Shown here: positions 24,401 to 36,400 of the stretch, in pieces
Position numbering within the stretch: the first letter of the stretch is position 1
Layout: each line of letters begins with the position of its first letter
Notes under the pieces: model-generated
Database searches by the model: none
Told to the model about the DNA's origin: nothing
The model's input: the letters and a program-made list of their open reading frames with translations, nothing else
NCBI GenBank assembly: GCA_035772405.1
Contig: JAYKKM010000199.1
Coordinates: 186,001-250,000 of the forward strand
Direction: 5' to 3'
Length of the DNA stretch: 64,000 nucleotides
Source of the DNA: Chrysogorgia sp. JL179-B06
Taxonomy: Eukaryota > Cnidaria > Anthozoa > Scleralcyonacea > Chrysogorgiidae
Translations under genes and position numbers: made by a program

Positions 24401-27400
24401 AAAAGTTCTTCCAAATAAGACAATAAAAAAATTTGGAGGTTAGGGGCACTTTAAATCTGTAGCTATTGAAAGTGGTCTATGACGGGGATCTGAGACACTG
24501 TAGGTCCACAATTCCACTCAGAAACATTTTCTGAGGATTTGAGCTTTACGATCGTCCACGTATGATGATATCGATGATGATATCGATGATGATATCACGT
24601 TCCTTCCCTTCACTCACTTGGTTTTTTCAATCCACCATATTTCTTCCAGTAGACCCAGCAGACAGAACAGAGATAATGCTTGTATTGATTGTTGGTTGTA
24701 CTCCATGGAAACCAGTGAGTTGAAGTATTGGCTAGGCAAGAGAAGCAAAGCGTTATCAAGCAGGGTGAAAATCCTGGTGAAACGAGGGTGACAGTTGTAT
24801 CTCTCGTTTCATCGCCAACTTTCATCAACTCTCGTGTACTATCGTCAACTCTCGTGAAGTCTCCTGTACTCTCATCAACTCTCCTCTACTCTCATCAACT
24901 CTCCTCTACTCTCATCAACTCTCCTCTACTCTCATCAACTCTCATGTACTCTCATCAACTCTCATGTACTCTCATCAACTCTCCTGTACTCTCATCAACT
25001 CTCCTGTACTGCCATCAACTCTCCTGTACTGCCATCAACTCTCCTCTACTCTCATCAACTCTCCTCTACTCTCATCAACTCTCCTCTACTCTCGTCAACT
25101 CTCGTCAACTCTCCTCTACTCTCGTCAACTCTCATCAACTCTCCTCTACTCTCATCAACTCTCCTCTACTCTCGTCAACTCTCATCAACTCTCCTCTACT
25201 CTCGTCAACTCTCATCAACTCTCCTCTACTCTCATCAACTCTCCTCTACTCTCATCAACTCTCCTCTACTCTCATCAACTCTCCTCTACTCTCGTCAACT
25301 CTCATCAACTCTCCTCTACTCTCATCAACTCTCCTCTACTCTCGTCAACTCTCATCAACTCTCCTCTACTCTCGTCAACTCTCATCAACTCACCTCTACT
25401 CTCATCAACTCTCCTCTACTCTCATCAACTCTCCTCTACTCTCATCAACTCTCATGTACTCTCATCAACTCTCATGTACTCTCATCAACTCTCCTGTACT
25501 CTCATCAACTCTCCTGTACTGCCATCAACTCTCCTGTACTGCCATCAACTCTCCTCTACTCTCATCAACTCTCCTCTACTCTCATCAACTCTCCTCTACT
25601 CTCGTCAACTCTCGTCAACTCTCATGTACTCTCACGTACTCTCATCAACTCTCATGTACTCTCATCAACTCTCCTGTACTCTCATCAACATCAACTCTAC
25701 TCTCATCAACATCAACTCTCCTGTACTCTCATCAACTCTCCTGTACTCTCATCAACTCTCGTGTACTCTCATCAACTCTCGTGTACTCTCATCAATTCTC
25801 GTGTACTCTTATCAACTCTTGTGTACTCTAAATTTCTCTTGATCTAAGCGGGATCAAGAGGACAGCTCTCGTATAGTCTTGTCTACTATCTCTCATCGAC
25901 TCTCTCTTCTTCGTTTAGCCTTAGTAACAAAAATACTAGTATAGTCGAATATTATCTGATATATACATCGACCTACCGTAACAACTTTCGCACGAATAAC
26001 TTGGAGTAGGTGGTTTGGTTAACACCCCAGGCGGTGGGTAAGGAATGCTGTTCACGGACTCTTTGTCACCTGATCCGGTAATACACGTTGTACCAGGGCT
26101 ATGAAACGCAAGTAAGAACATTGAAACGCAAGTAAGTGGGTTGTTTTAATAAAACTAGTGAATGCAAATCAGAAAAAAGTGTAACCTTTACTCTGACATG
26201 TGAGTCTCATGCGTAAGCGCAATGGTTGTAGTAGCGTCTCGCCGGCCACCAGATTACGTGTTGATATAGCTAAAGTGCCTCGTATCTCACGTTTGAGGAT
26301 TTTACATATTCGTAATATTTGGGTCTTCCTGAGCAAAATCATAATATATCTTGACAGCCGAAAATTTCATCTTCATGGACTTTTTTTGCTGTTTAAGTTA
26401 TCGGATGTCATGTCACAAGAGGCATTTTTGTGGCAAGTAACCGAAGAAAACTGGTTTGGAAAGGCCTCTTGTGACATCACATCCTGTAACTTTGACAGCG
26501 AAAAACTCCATGAAGATGAAATTTTCGGCTGACAATATATATTATGATTTTTCTCAGGAAAACCCAAATATTACGGATCTGTAAAATCCCCAAACAAACG
26601 CGAGATAGGCTTTAAAACTTACGGGTTTGACACAAGAATTTGTTTCAAGTCAGCTTCCTTTTCCATCGTCTTTAGTCTTTTCTGTGATAAAAATGAACAA
26701 AAGAAACCTGTCAAGCCCGACACAATTGAAAGACAAGGCTGCTCGTATCATCGACACAATTAACAAAACAGAAAAACACACCTGTCTCACATATCGGTCT
26801 GTTGTTTTCCACATATAATAATACTCGATAATACTTGAGATACTTTTCCAAGGAAGCTACAACGGCAAGAATAACTGAATAAGGTGAAATTGGAATGCCG
26901 CTGGGTCTATTGCAAGGGCTTGTGACATCATAGTCTCAACCCATCATCTCCAAGCAATGCGCAAAAGGTAGAGATATACAGACATATCAAGACTGCTGAA
27001 TTAGCAGTACGTATATGTCGCACGTACGAACTAGTACGCAACGTAGCCTTCGTTCTGCCATCTGAGTCCTGGTAGCTCAATGTCAATGGTTAACCGGAGA
27101 TCATGAAGGTTGCGGATTCAATTCCTGTCTGGGGCTCAGAAACATATTTTGAGTTTGCGTTAAAAGCTTGAGTAGCAAACAATTCATCAAAGTTTTTTAT
27201 TATTATTATTTAATCAAGTTCATATGAAAGATCTTACTGACTTTAGTTTATTCCCAAAGTTTCAGCATTCCTATCAATTTAGTTAAGAAGATATGGCTAG
27301 TCGCAGTTGAAATTTTAAGATTTTGACACCATATTTGTTTTCGAGTTGTTTTGATGGCAATTACATAGTGATAGCTGTTGTGAGTGCTCTTTGGAGGAGA

Positions 27401-30400
27401 ATTAGTCGATATTTAGTTCCTCAAGTGAGAAAGTAAAGGAGCTTCTTAGGCATAATACGAGATAGAAGCACTCAGTGACGTCGTATTTGAGAAACAACCA
27501 AGTATAGAGGTAACGAGAATAAAGGAAATGATCACCAAAGGTGCAGAACTCAGACCTGTTTTTAAAACAACTTCTCCCAACTAGTACTGTAAGAAATGCT
27601 GGAGACCAATAAGGAGAATTTGTATGTTGATATACTGGGGAGTAAAGGATTAAGACTGGTTTCAACACAGTTTCGACACTTAGTGATCATTTCCTATATT
27701 CTCATTACCTCTATGCTTGGTTAACCATTGATATTATTAGGAGAACTTAGGTGTTGATCAATCCTTATTATACTGGAAACTTACAAAGTCCTTTTGAATA
27801 TCGCTGAAGTCCTTTCCATACTTTGTGACAGCTTCTTCAAACAGGCCAGCTTCACCTACAAACGCAAAACTAAACTTAACTCAAAATTATTTCAACCAAA
27901 ATAAGTATAAAAGAATCAACGAAACGTGTTGTTTCTTTGCATAGATCATTCTCACAAAGACGAAACGGAAACGATGCTCGTGGGTCAAAATAAAAAAACT
28001 CATAAAACTATGTTTGGATACAGAAATGAATTGTTTTGCCTCAGTTCGAACAACAAACGAATGAGAAAGGACACAGGAAGTATTAGTTGAAGGAATTCTT
28101 GCTTTTCTGAAAAGTTTTTAAAGCACTTGAAGTTTGAACACAAAAATGTTATTATTTTTTCATACTTTCAACACTAGGCAACGTTTCGTGAAATTTGACA
28201 TGCAAAAGTTTTGCCATCTATGCGTTTGTTACAAGGTATGCATGCAGACCGAATCGCCAAATCGAGACAAGTTCAGATAGGGGTGTTACACTGTGCAACG
28301 CTGAAAAAGGTTGCTTGCAGCAACTGGTTGCAGCAACTGGTGTCACAACAATTATAGCAACTGGTGTTACAACAATTTTCGCCGTTGCAAGGTACAGTTG
28401 CATGTTACATTGTACAGTATGGTTCGTGCAACTTGTTTCATAACGCTGTTGCGAGACAAGTTGCATGAAACATTGCACGGTGTAACATATCCTTTAGTTT
28501 TGGTCACAAATTATATTGCTCAGTAATTTCTGTATTCTACTCCTCAAGTAAGTACCTCGTCGTGATGGCAAAAAAGTAATTTCTGCATCGCAATTACTTC
28601 CCTTATCTACAGTTATGGTGTACTTTCTTGTAAACAATAATTTACATACCAGCGGACCATTCTTCCATTTCGTCTCGACATAGCACTGGTCCTCCGGATG
28701 GAACCAAACAAGCAACAGCTTTACTAATGTCATAATTGCTTTTATGAAGAACGCTCAGTGCGTGGAACTGTGGGAGAAATAAAAACAAATTCTGAACAAA
28801 AAAAACAATCTTCTCTCATCTCTTTTTATTTCAACATCACAGCTCAGTTGCATTTCCCAAAGACAAAGGGGATTACGTTGAACTTGTTTCTTGTTTTCAC
28901 AAGAAATTTGCTAAGCTTCAATACCAACCTGAGTTATATCTCTTGAAGCAGCTGCAGCGCTCATATGAAGACTGGGTTGTTTTACAGAACTGCTGCAGTC
29001 TAATGCTCGGGCAAATGTACCAACAGACCTAAAGAAAAATAGCAGAGGTAACTTTACTGATAATCTTCTCAAAAATCACAACTTGTAAAAATTCAAGTGC
29101 TGATAAAAAGAGAGACCAAAGAACAATTTTCTTTTTCACAGTAAAAAAATAATGCAGCTCACCTAGACACCACTAGAAACTGGTCCACCTCTCTGTCGGT
29201 TAGTTTGTGCTGAGTTGTCCAGAGCATGGTTTCCAACTGGGCTGAATCCCGGGTGTCCTTGCTTGCTACATTTATCAAAAAGCAAACAGAGAGTCAAACA
29301 ATTTTGCCATAAAATTTTAAAATACACTGTCACCAATAAGCATATTCAGATAGATTATAAAATTAAAAGTTTGCTATCATTGGGACTGACAGATACTGTA
29401 CAGCTAGCCCAAAACAATGTTAAGAAATCTTTTGATTTGAGAACCCTGTTCTTGTAATTTTTCTTGCAAAACATTAAACAGTCATGTGTTAGGATAAGGA
29501 AGAATTTTATCTCCTTAAAATCAAGGGATACTTCGCAAATTGAAAGCAAAGTGTAAAATCTTTGTCCAATTTGGATATCATGTATTGATTTTCTTCATGA
29601 GTTGGGAGAAGTTGTGGCCAAGGACAAAAAGAGGAATGCGGATGACACATGGTTTGTCTCTAAGAAAAGGTTTAAAGAGTATAGATTTGAAGTAATCTAC
29701 TGTACATATAATCCTAGAGTTGGGTGGCTAAAATTAGACTAGGGATCATTATAAAATTGTTATGTTTTGTCCCTTAAAGCCCCCAGTTATCACAATTCAC
29801 CCCCACTCTATGGAAATATTAGTACAGTACATACTATCTTCAAGTTTGAATGGAATAATAGGTTGATACTGTGTTCCAACACCAGTTTCTCCTTTGTCAG
29901 CAAGCAAAGCTTTCAGTTGTGGATCATAAACCAGACAGTAATAAAACCAGTCCTAAAATTCGCATTTAAGATTAAATTTTGTATTGTTTTTATATTGAAT
30001 GTATAATAAGAACACTAGTGTGAAAGCGAAGTGGAGGAGTAAGCGGAGATTGAAGAGAGCCATGACAAAGACGAACGTAGCAACTTTTGAAAAAGCAGAC
30101 ATGACAATGCTACAGTTATTGATGTGTAGGATGAAATGGGAAGATCACTGTATGTCTCAAAAACTAGAACAGCGCTCTAAATAATTTTGCAAAAGTCGTG
30201 GCCAGTATGACCGAACAGACGTGAATTCAGGTGGACAAACGTGAATTCAGGCGGTCAGATCTAAAATTTGGATGGTCAACTATTTTTTCTTTAATTTGTG
30301 CATTAAAAACTAAAATCTTCTTTCCTTCTATAACTTTGTATCAAGGCCATGAACGTTCGATCGTCACTTCTTCTGCTGCCATTTTGACAGCAACTTCAAT

Positions 30401-33400
30401 CCCAGGGCTTTTGATTAAAGTTGAAGTCAACCTGTGGTGCGACAACTTGGCCTCAAATGAAGAGCTTTTTAAAGGTGTCACCTACTGCTGCCCCCGATTA
30501 TTTTGAACACTGTTAGAAGATGTGTTGAGGAGAAATTAGGGAGCTTAAGCATCGACGACGAAATAGGACGACGACGTCGACCGGAAATAGACTTGGCACT
30601 TTTGAGTGGACTGCGCATGTCTGATTTTGCCATGCCGTCGTCCTGCCTTCGTCGACGACTGAATTTTACAGTGGAAGGCGTTTTCCTAAAACGTAGGTAT
30701 TTTAGTATCTTAAAATGCAAAATACACTTGACTACTTGGCCTTTGATTATTAACTGCAAAATTATTTTCCTTGCATGGATCGATAGGACTTGAATAAGTT
30801 GTATTTCACTGAGTTTTTGACCCTCTTGATGAATATGTTTTGTGTGGCTTTCTTTCCCACCATAGCACAAGAAATTACAACATGACGGCAAAACAAGAAG
30901 AACAAGTAACTGCGAAAAAGTAAGTGTAAATAGTTTTACAAATCCCTTATTAGTGTACCGTTATAGTAAGAAGTAGTCAAGGTTGTTTCTAAGCTTTAAA
31001 ATATTTATTTTATTTCAGAAGCAAATATTTCCAGTGGACAAACGACCACGATGTGATTATGTGTAGGGAGGTCCTTATGTGTGAGCCGTATAATTTCAAG
31101 CTAAGAAGCCCAGAAAGAGGACAAGCTTGGGAAAACATTGCCCAGCAGCTTAATGCCATTGATCAGCCAAGCTTCAGAGTCACAGCTAGATCCGTAAGGG
31201 ATAGATTTTCATTGTTATCAACCAAAAATGCTCAAAAACTACGAGATGAGGATAAAGCTTCAGGTATTGCCGTGGAACAAACAGAACTAGATAGCTTGCT
31301 AGAAGACATATTGGAGCGAGAAAAGGAGGCAAAACTGAAATTGGACTCCCAAGATCTTGAAAAGAAGAATAAGTCGGATAAGGAAAAGGCTGCAGCAGAA
31401 CAAGTCAGGAAGCAAGCACTTGAGAGAATGGGTAAAAGAAAAAGTGAAGATGGCGAAAAGCAAAAAACGAAGGTGAGGCGAAGTACAGCTGCTGTTATAG
31501 ATTATTTGGCAGAAAAGTCAGACAAGGATATCTGTTATAAAAAAGAAGAGTTGGAGGTTAGAAAGAGAGAGATTGAGCTGACAGCAGACAAACAAGATCA
31601 ATCTTCCAAACAGCAGCAGGCAATGTTCACAGCAATGATGAATCAATTACAACAACAACAGCAGCAGCAGCAAGCTATGCAAGCAATGCTAATTGCACAA
31701 CAAGAGCAGCAAAACAGGATTGTACTGTCATTGATGGACAAAAAGGTATAAACATTTGGCAGTATAAATCCAAGTTCAAGTGGTGTTTAAGTAATGTATG
31801 TTACATAATTTATGTTTGCAAAAGTTAAAACAAGGAAACGTTTACAGAAAGAAATGTTTTATTTTATTTTTCATGTTTATAATATATGTTTATATATATG
31901 TTTGGTTTTCTAAACTTCATAAAAAAGAAATTACTGTATCTGCATTTCTACTTTTCAAAATAAACTGGATTTGTATATTTTGTATATAATATTGTGTATA
32001 CATTTGGTATATTTGGACTTACAGTATTTGGAGTTTTAACCCATAAAAAAATGTTGATATCAAAGAAAACAATGGGATATTAGTGGCTGGCTACTAAGGT
32101 GTATTAGACTAATATTTATTTCATGGGCTATAAAATAAAATTATAATTCTTGATATGTTGTTGGGGGAGGGGGGGTTGTCAGAGTTTAGGAAAAATACCA
32201 AAAACAACAACAGGATGTATTTTAATTATTCAGAAAAGTCTACAGTTCATCATTGCATTATATTTCACTATAGAAATGTACTGTAGTATGTCCATTTGCT
32301 AATTAAAATATTCATCAAGTGTAGGTGGCCTGAGATCAAAATAAGTTGATGTTAAGTTTCCATACAAGCACGTCAATGCATTTCTAAGGATTACTGACAC
32401 AACATACATTTTCCCTACACTGTTTAATAGAAGTTTTAAATTTTTTTTGAAGTCAATAAACTTAAAAGAGTTTACTACATCCCCAAAGAGCCACTCTACT
32501 GAAGTCCTTACAGCACTCATCTCAGCATTATATGCTAGCATCTGGGGAGTGAGAACACCATACTTGAATGGACCTTGCAAATGTATTCTGAGGGGGTATG
32601 CTGGATCACCATAAAGGCATAGTGGCTGACCAGCTGGATTGAAAGCAAACTGCTGAAGGTTATCTAGTAACCCAGAGTCAGCTAACATACCAGCATCATG
32701 TTTCTTTCCCTCTAAAAGTAAAAGTATATTTTTAAAATCCTGCGCTTTTAAATATACTTGTTTCGAAAATTATTTACTTATTTTTAATGTATTTGAATGG
32801 TATGGGCTGTAGTTAAAGGCAACAGCAAAGAGATAGTTTTTCCCATTTAATTTTGAAAATTTGTTATTCATTTCCATCATATGTCATCCCCAGGCGGCAG
32901 GCCCCATAACAATTATATTATCTTAATAAAAAAGGATAGAAAATGGCATAGTGTATCTTACCAACTGGACCATACAGGTTTCCTATTAAACCATTTGGCA
33001 ATGCAAGGCTTTGGAATTTTAGCGCATGAACCCTCTTGTGGCCATTATAGACAGTGCGTTGGTTTACCCCTGGCCTTGATATCGGTCTAACAGTTCCATC
33101 AATAAAGCCAAAGCAATTTCCTAAAGGTGCTCCCTTGGCTGTAATGGCATCAACATAGATGTGAAGTTTTGCAGGATTTAGAATGTCATGGTTCCACTGC
33201 AGTACCTTGTCTCCATGAGTGTCATAGATGTGCTCTAGTACTTGATTCGTAATCATACTGATAACTGGAACTGGTTTTGCAAATCTGTGGATCATGTCTC
33301 CATATCTACAAGGGTACGACATCCTCTTGAGTAACATGCACAGACCCTCAGTACCATCGCAGGTGGAGCGTTGATTGCATGTTATGGTGTCAGGAATATT

Positions 33401-36400
33401 TAAAACATCTGAAAGAACTGATATATCTCGTTTTCGAAATCGAAACTCAGCCACACACTCGGATTCATTTAGTTCGTCAAGATCAAAACCAGCGTAGGAA
33501 TCGTAGGGAAAATCTGGGTTTCTTGATGAATACAGGTCAAATAGCAAAAGGAAGTCTTCATCGTCAATTAAGCCTTCGTCATGGTTGATGAGAAGTAAAT
33601 TTTGCACATCTCGGAATGCCATACCGGTACGAACTTTAATAACACAATACAAATGGCGTCGTCTTCACCGAAAAAAGGTTTGCTTAACCTTTGAAGATTC
33701 CCGCCGAAAACGAAATCCTCGCCCCAGTCTTTTTCAAATATGGCGTTATTATTCCGTTGTCGTCATCCTATTCGTCGTCGTTGCTTAAGCTCCCTATTGG
33801 CTGAGATGGTTTGGGCATGTGGAATGAAGAGATTTGGAATTTTGCATACAGTATAATATATTTAGTTATTGAATTTTCAAACTGAAATGTAGATATTTGA
33901 TAAATTGTACATTGGTTACTATTGTTTGGCCGTTTGTGAATGAACATGTCCTGATCCAGTTAACCGAGGGGTAAATTACTCTGAAAAAAGCGTACGAAGA
34001 TTCTTGGGATAAAAAAATCCCTGCAATTTTTCTCGGGATTCTGGGATTTTTTTGCCAATTTTCAGGGATTTGGGGTTTTTTCAAGATTTTTTTCGAAATA
34101 TTTTCCCCGTTTTTTTTTCGCCGAACTTTTTCCGCAATTTCGAATTAATAAATTAATAAATTCCGAATAAATATGCAAAACTTACCCAAACACGTGTTTG
34201 TCGCCATTTTCCTCCCGATCCTCATGAGATAAAAAAATTATTACATGAAGTATTGCACTGAACATGGAGATTTCGAGGGTATGGAATGGATATAAGGGTA
34301 TTTTAAGGGTTTAAATAGGATATTCCATGGGAGATTTTTCAAAATTTGATGGATTTCTCGATTTTGCGATGATGTTGAGGTTTTTATTGTTTTTTTCCGA
34401 GTATTTTCTGAAATATTTAGAGATTTCGTGGGATTTTTTGGAATTTTGGGATTCTGGGATTTTTATTAAAATTAGTAAGATTTTGGGATTTTTTAAAAGA
34501 TTTTTTGGGATTTTTGACGAAGTGTACGAAGATTTTCAGAGTAATTCACCCCTCGCAGTTAACAGTACGGTAGTTACTTAGATTACACATTTTAAACATA
34601 ATAAAACAATTATTGGAACAATTATCAAAAATTAAATAGTATGTATAGTTAGTTATATAATTATATAATCCATATTCTTTACAAGTGTTTGAACTTGCTT
34701 CTCAAATGAACATGTATTTTGAGAGAAAATCCAAGTGGGTGATATTTATGTAAAATCTTCCTCTGGTTTCAAACCCTCCATCACACAGTTGATGTTTTTA
34801 GTTTATGAATTATTAACATATTTGAGAAGAAAAAGCGCCCTATTTCAAAATATCAAAATATCATAAATCAAGATCTAGTGAATATCATATTACTACTGTA
34901 TTACCTCTTTTTCAGAGTATCTTGGAAGTGTTTCAGTTTCACAATATAAAGCCACCAAGCATTTTCCTCTACAATGTTAAAAGGAACAAATACCAATGAA
35001 GTCAGCATCAACCAGCGTATATTAAAATTTTCATGATTTATGGCATTTTTGACATAATTTAAGGTGGTGGTGGATGGGTGCACCCCGCTGAAAAATCTGC
35101 ACCCCCTCTATCAGATGAGCCTGGATCTGCCAACCTCTATCAGATGAGCCTGGATCTGCCCCTGTTGCACAGAATGAATTAAATATCATCTTTCCTCTGT
35201 TTCTTTGCACAGTTCTATGAGGGTATAAATAGGGATCCTAACCTTACAACAATCACCCCCTGATGAAGACAGCTAGACAGTAACTTTTAAAGTTATGTTC
35301 AAAAACTTTTTAAGCCAGAGTAGCATTAAACTATTGTCTGATTTATCACCTGGCAGCATAATTGGGAAATTGTTTATTAAAGTGCCTATGACGTCTGTGG
35401 GGCAATTCCATATAACGGACATTACACAGTTTGTCAAATGTTGAAAACTAATTTGATATATTTCTTCCACTTTTACCATTGTTTCATTTTGAATTAGAAA
35501 TTCTGATAAGTGAACAACAATTGATGTTCAACTTACTAATTTTTCAGAGTGTTTTGGAAAATGTCATATATTTACAATCACAATATTTTGCGTAACGGAC
35601 ATTACTCCAGAAAAGACATGCCTATTTTAGTACTTTTTCAAACAACATATCTTCTCAATTACAATGATTGTTACAACAAAACACCTAAATTATGAATCCA
35701 TTTGTACATACTTTAAAATTATTTGTACATGTTGGATAAAATTTTACCTTTTTTTGAAATAAATAACAAATTTGTGTGTAGCGGACATTACACAGAAGCC
35801 GTAACGGACATTACACTTTTGTCTCATGCTTCTCTATTGATATTTGTCCCCTAAGTTACCCAATTTGATAGGCGATTGGATTTAAAACAAATTTAATTCA
35901 TTGTAATATTTTCAACAATGTGTAGTTCCAGAAAAAATCCATAACCCCCCCCCCACGGAAGGCAATTTGTCTAGTACCCCCCGTACCCCCTGGAATTACC
36001 TTTTTCCAGTCAAACATTGACCCCCCCCCACCCCCTGGAATTTCCGAAGCTACAATGTATTAAATTTAAAATGTGAATAGTATAGCACGGAATTGCATGC
36101 AGAAAAACGTCTTAAAATGCAGTGCAATGTAACAGAATAGGGTTCTTACTGTATAGACACTAAGACACAGAATACATAAAGCTCAAGATATTCAGCGCAA
36201 GCGAAATATTAAAACGAGAGTATAGGCATATAAATTGATGCAACACTACCGCATATTCTGGAACAAGAAAGCGCCAAGCGGAGATTTGTAGTAGCAACGC
36301 GTGGAAAACATTCAAATCTGGTGAAATTCAAGCTATCAATGTTGCTTGGACTCTCGAGAAAACGAATCACCTTAAACAAGAGGAGAGAAACTAACCCACC

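Larger units (their letters stand above)
24618..28767 (-). other. MTA1: MTA exons 9-14: SANT domain and GATA-type zinc finger
   Basis: Exon 9 (28767-28650) ends in [15 protein letters not shown]. Exons 10-12 give [40 protein letters not shown] and [19 protein letters not shown], the MTA SANT domain that contacts HDAC and inositol phosphate. Exon 13 (26098-25977) ends with CESCYG, and exon 14 (24731-24618) reads [20 protein letters not shown]. Together they form the C-x2-C...C-x2-C GATA finger, with an intron between the two cysteine pairs. All four cysteines are present. Intron 13 is almost filled by the 10-bp-unit minisatellite. Confidence 0.92.
30538..33795. mobile_element. PIF/Harbinger DNA transposon, apparently full length
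   Basis: A 3258-bp element inserted in MTA intron 5. Terminal inverted repeats of about 38 bp start AGGGAGCTTAAGCA and end TGCTTAAGCTCCCT, with a GACGA-rich continuation on both sides. The flanks carry a 3-bp duplication ATT (30535-30537 and 33796-33798), as expected for Harbinger. It encodes the two classical proteins in convergent orientation: a Myb/SANT-like protein (+) and a DDE transposase (-). Both frames are open and spliced, so it may be young or still competent. The transposase lies in the same direction as MTA. Confidence 0.93.
28929..34968 (-). other. MTA1: MTA exons 5-8: ELM2 domain and linker to SANT
   Basis: Exon 5 (34968-34905) reads [19 protein letters not shown]. Exon 6 (29952-29835) reads [20 protein letters not shown], matching the ELM2 pattern FYSLVYDPxxKTLLADKGE. 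Exon 7 (29265-29163) gives [14 protein letters not shown], and exon 8 (29028-28929) gives [20 protein letters not shown] followed by [12 protein letters not shown]. These are among the most conserved MTA segments; ELM2 mediates dimerisation and HDAC1/2 recruitment. ELM2 itself diverges from the usual pattern in places, for example ETGVGTQYQ where GEIRVGxRYQ is typical. Intron 5 (29953-34904) hosts the complete Harbinger transposon. Confidence 0.9.

Noticed and set aside
24817..25832. CRISPR-like array
   Set aside because: Units are contiguous decamers without unique spacers, in an animal genome.
24728..25842. Long frames of 367 and 292 residues with LSSTLINS repeats
   Set aside because: Translation of the decamer minisatellite; lies in an MTA intron on the opposite strand.
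30020..30184. Possible RPL41-like pseudogene ([11 protein letters not shown])
   Set aside because: Only about ten residues resemble RPL41; no flanking poly-A or target duplication seen.
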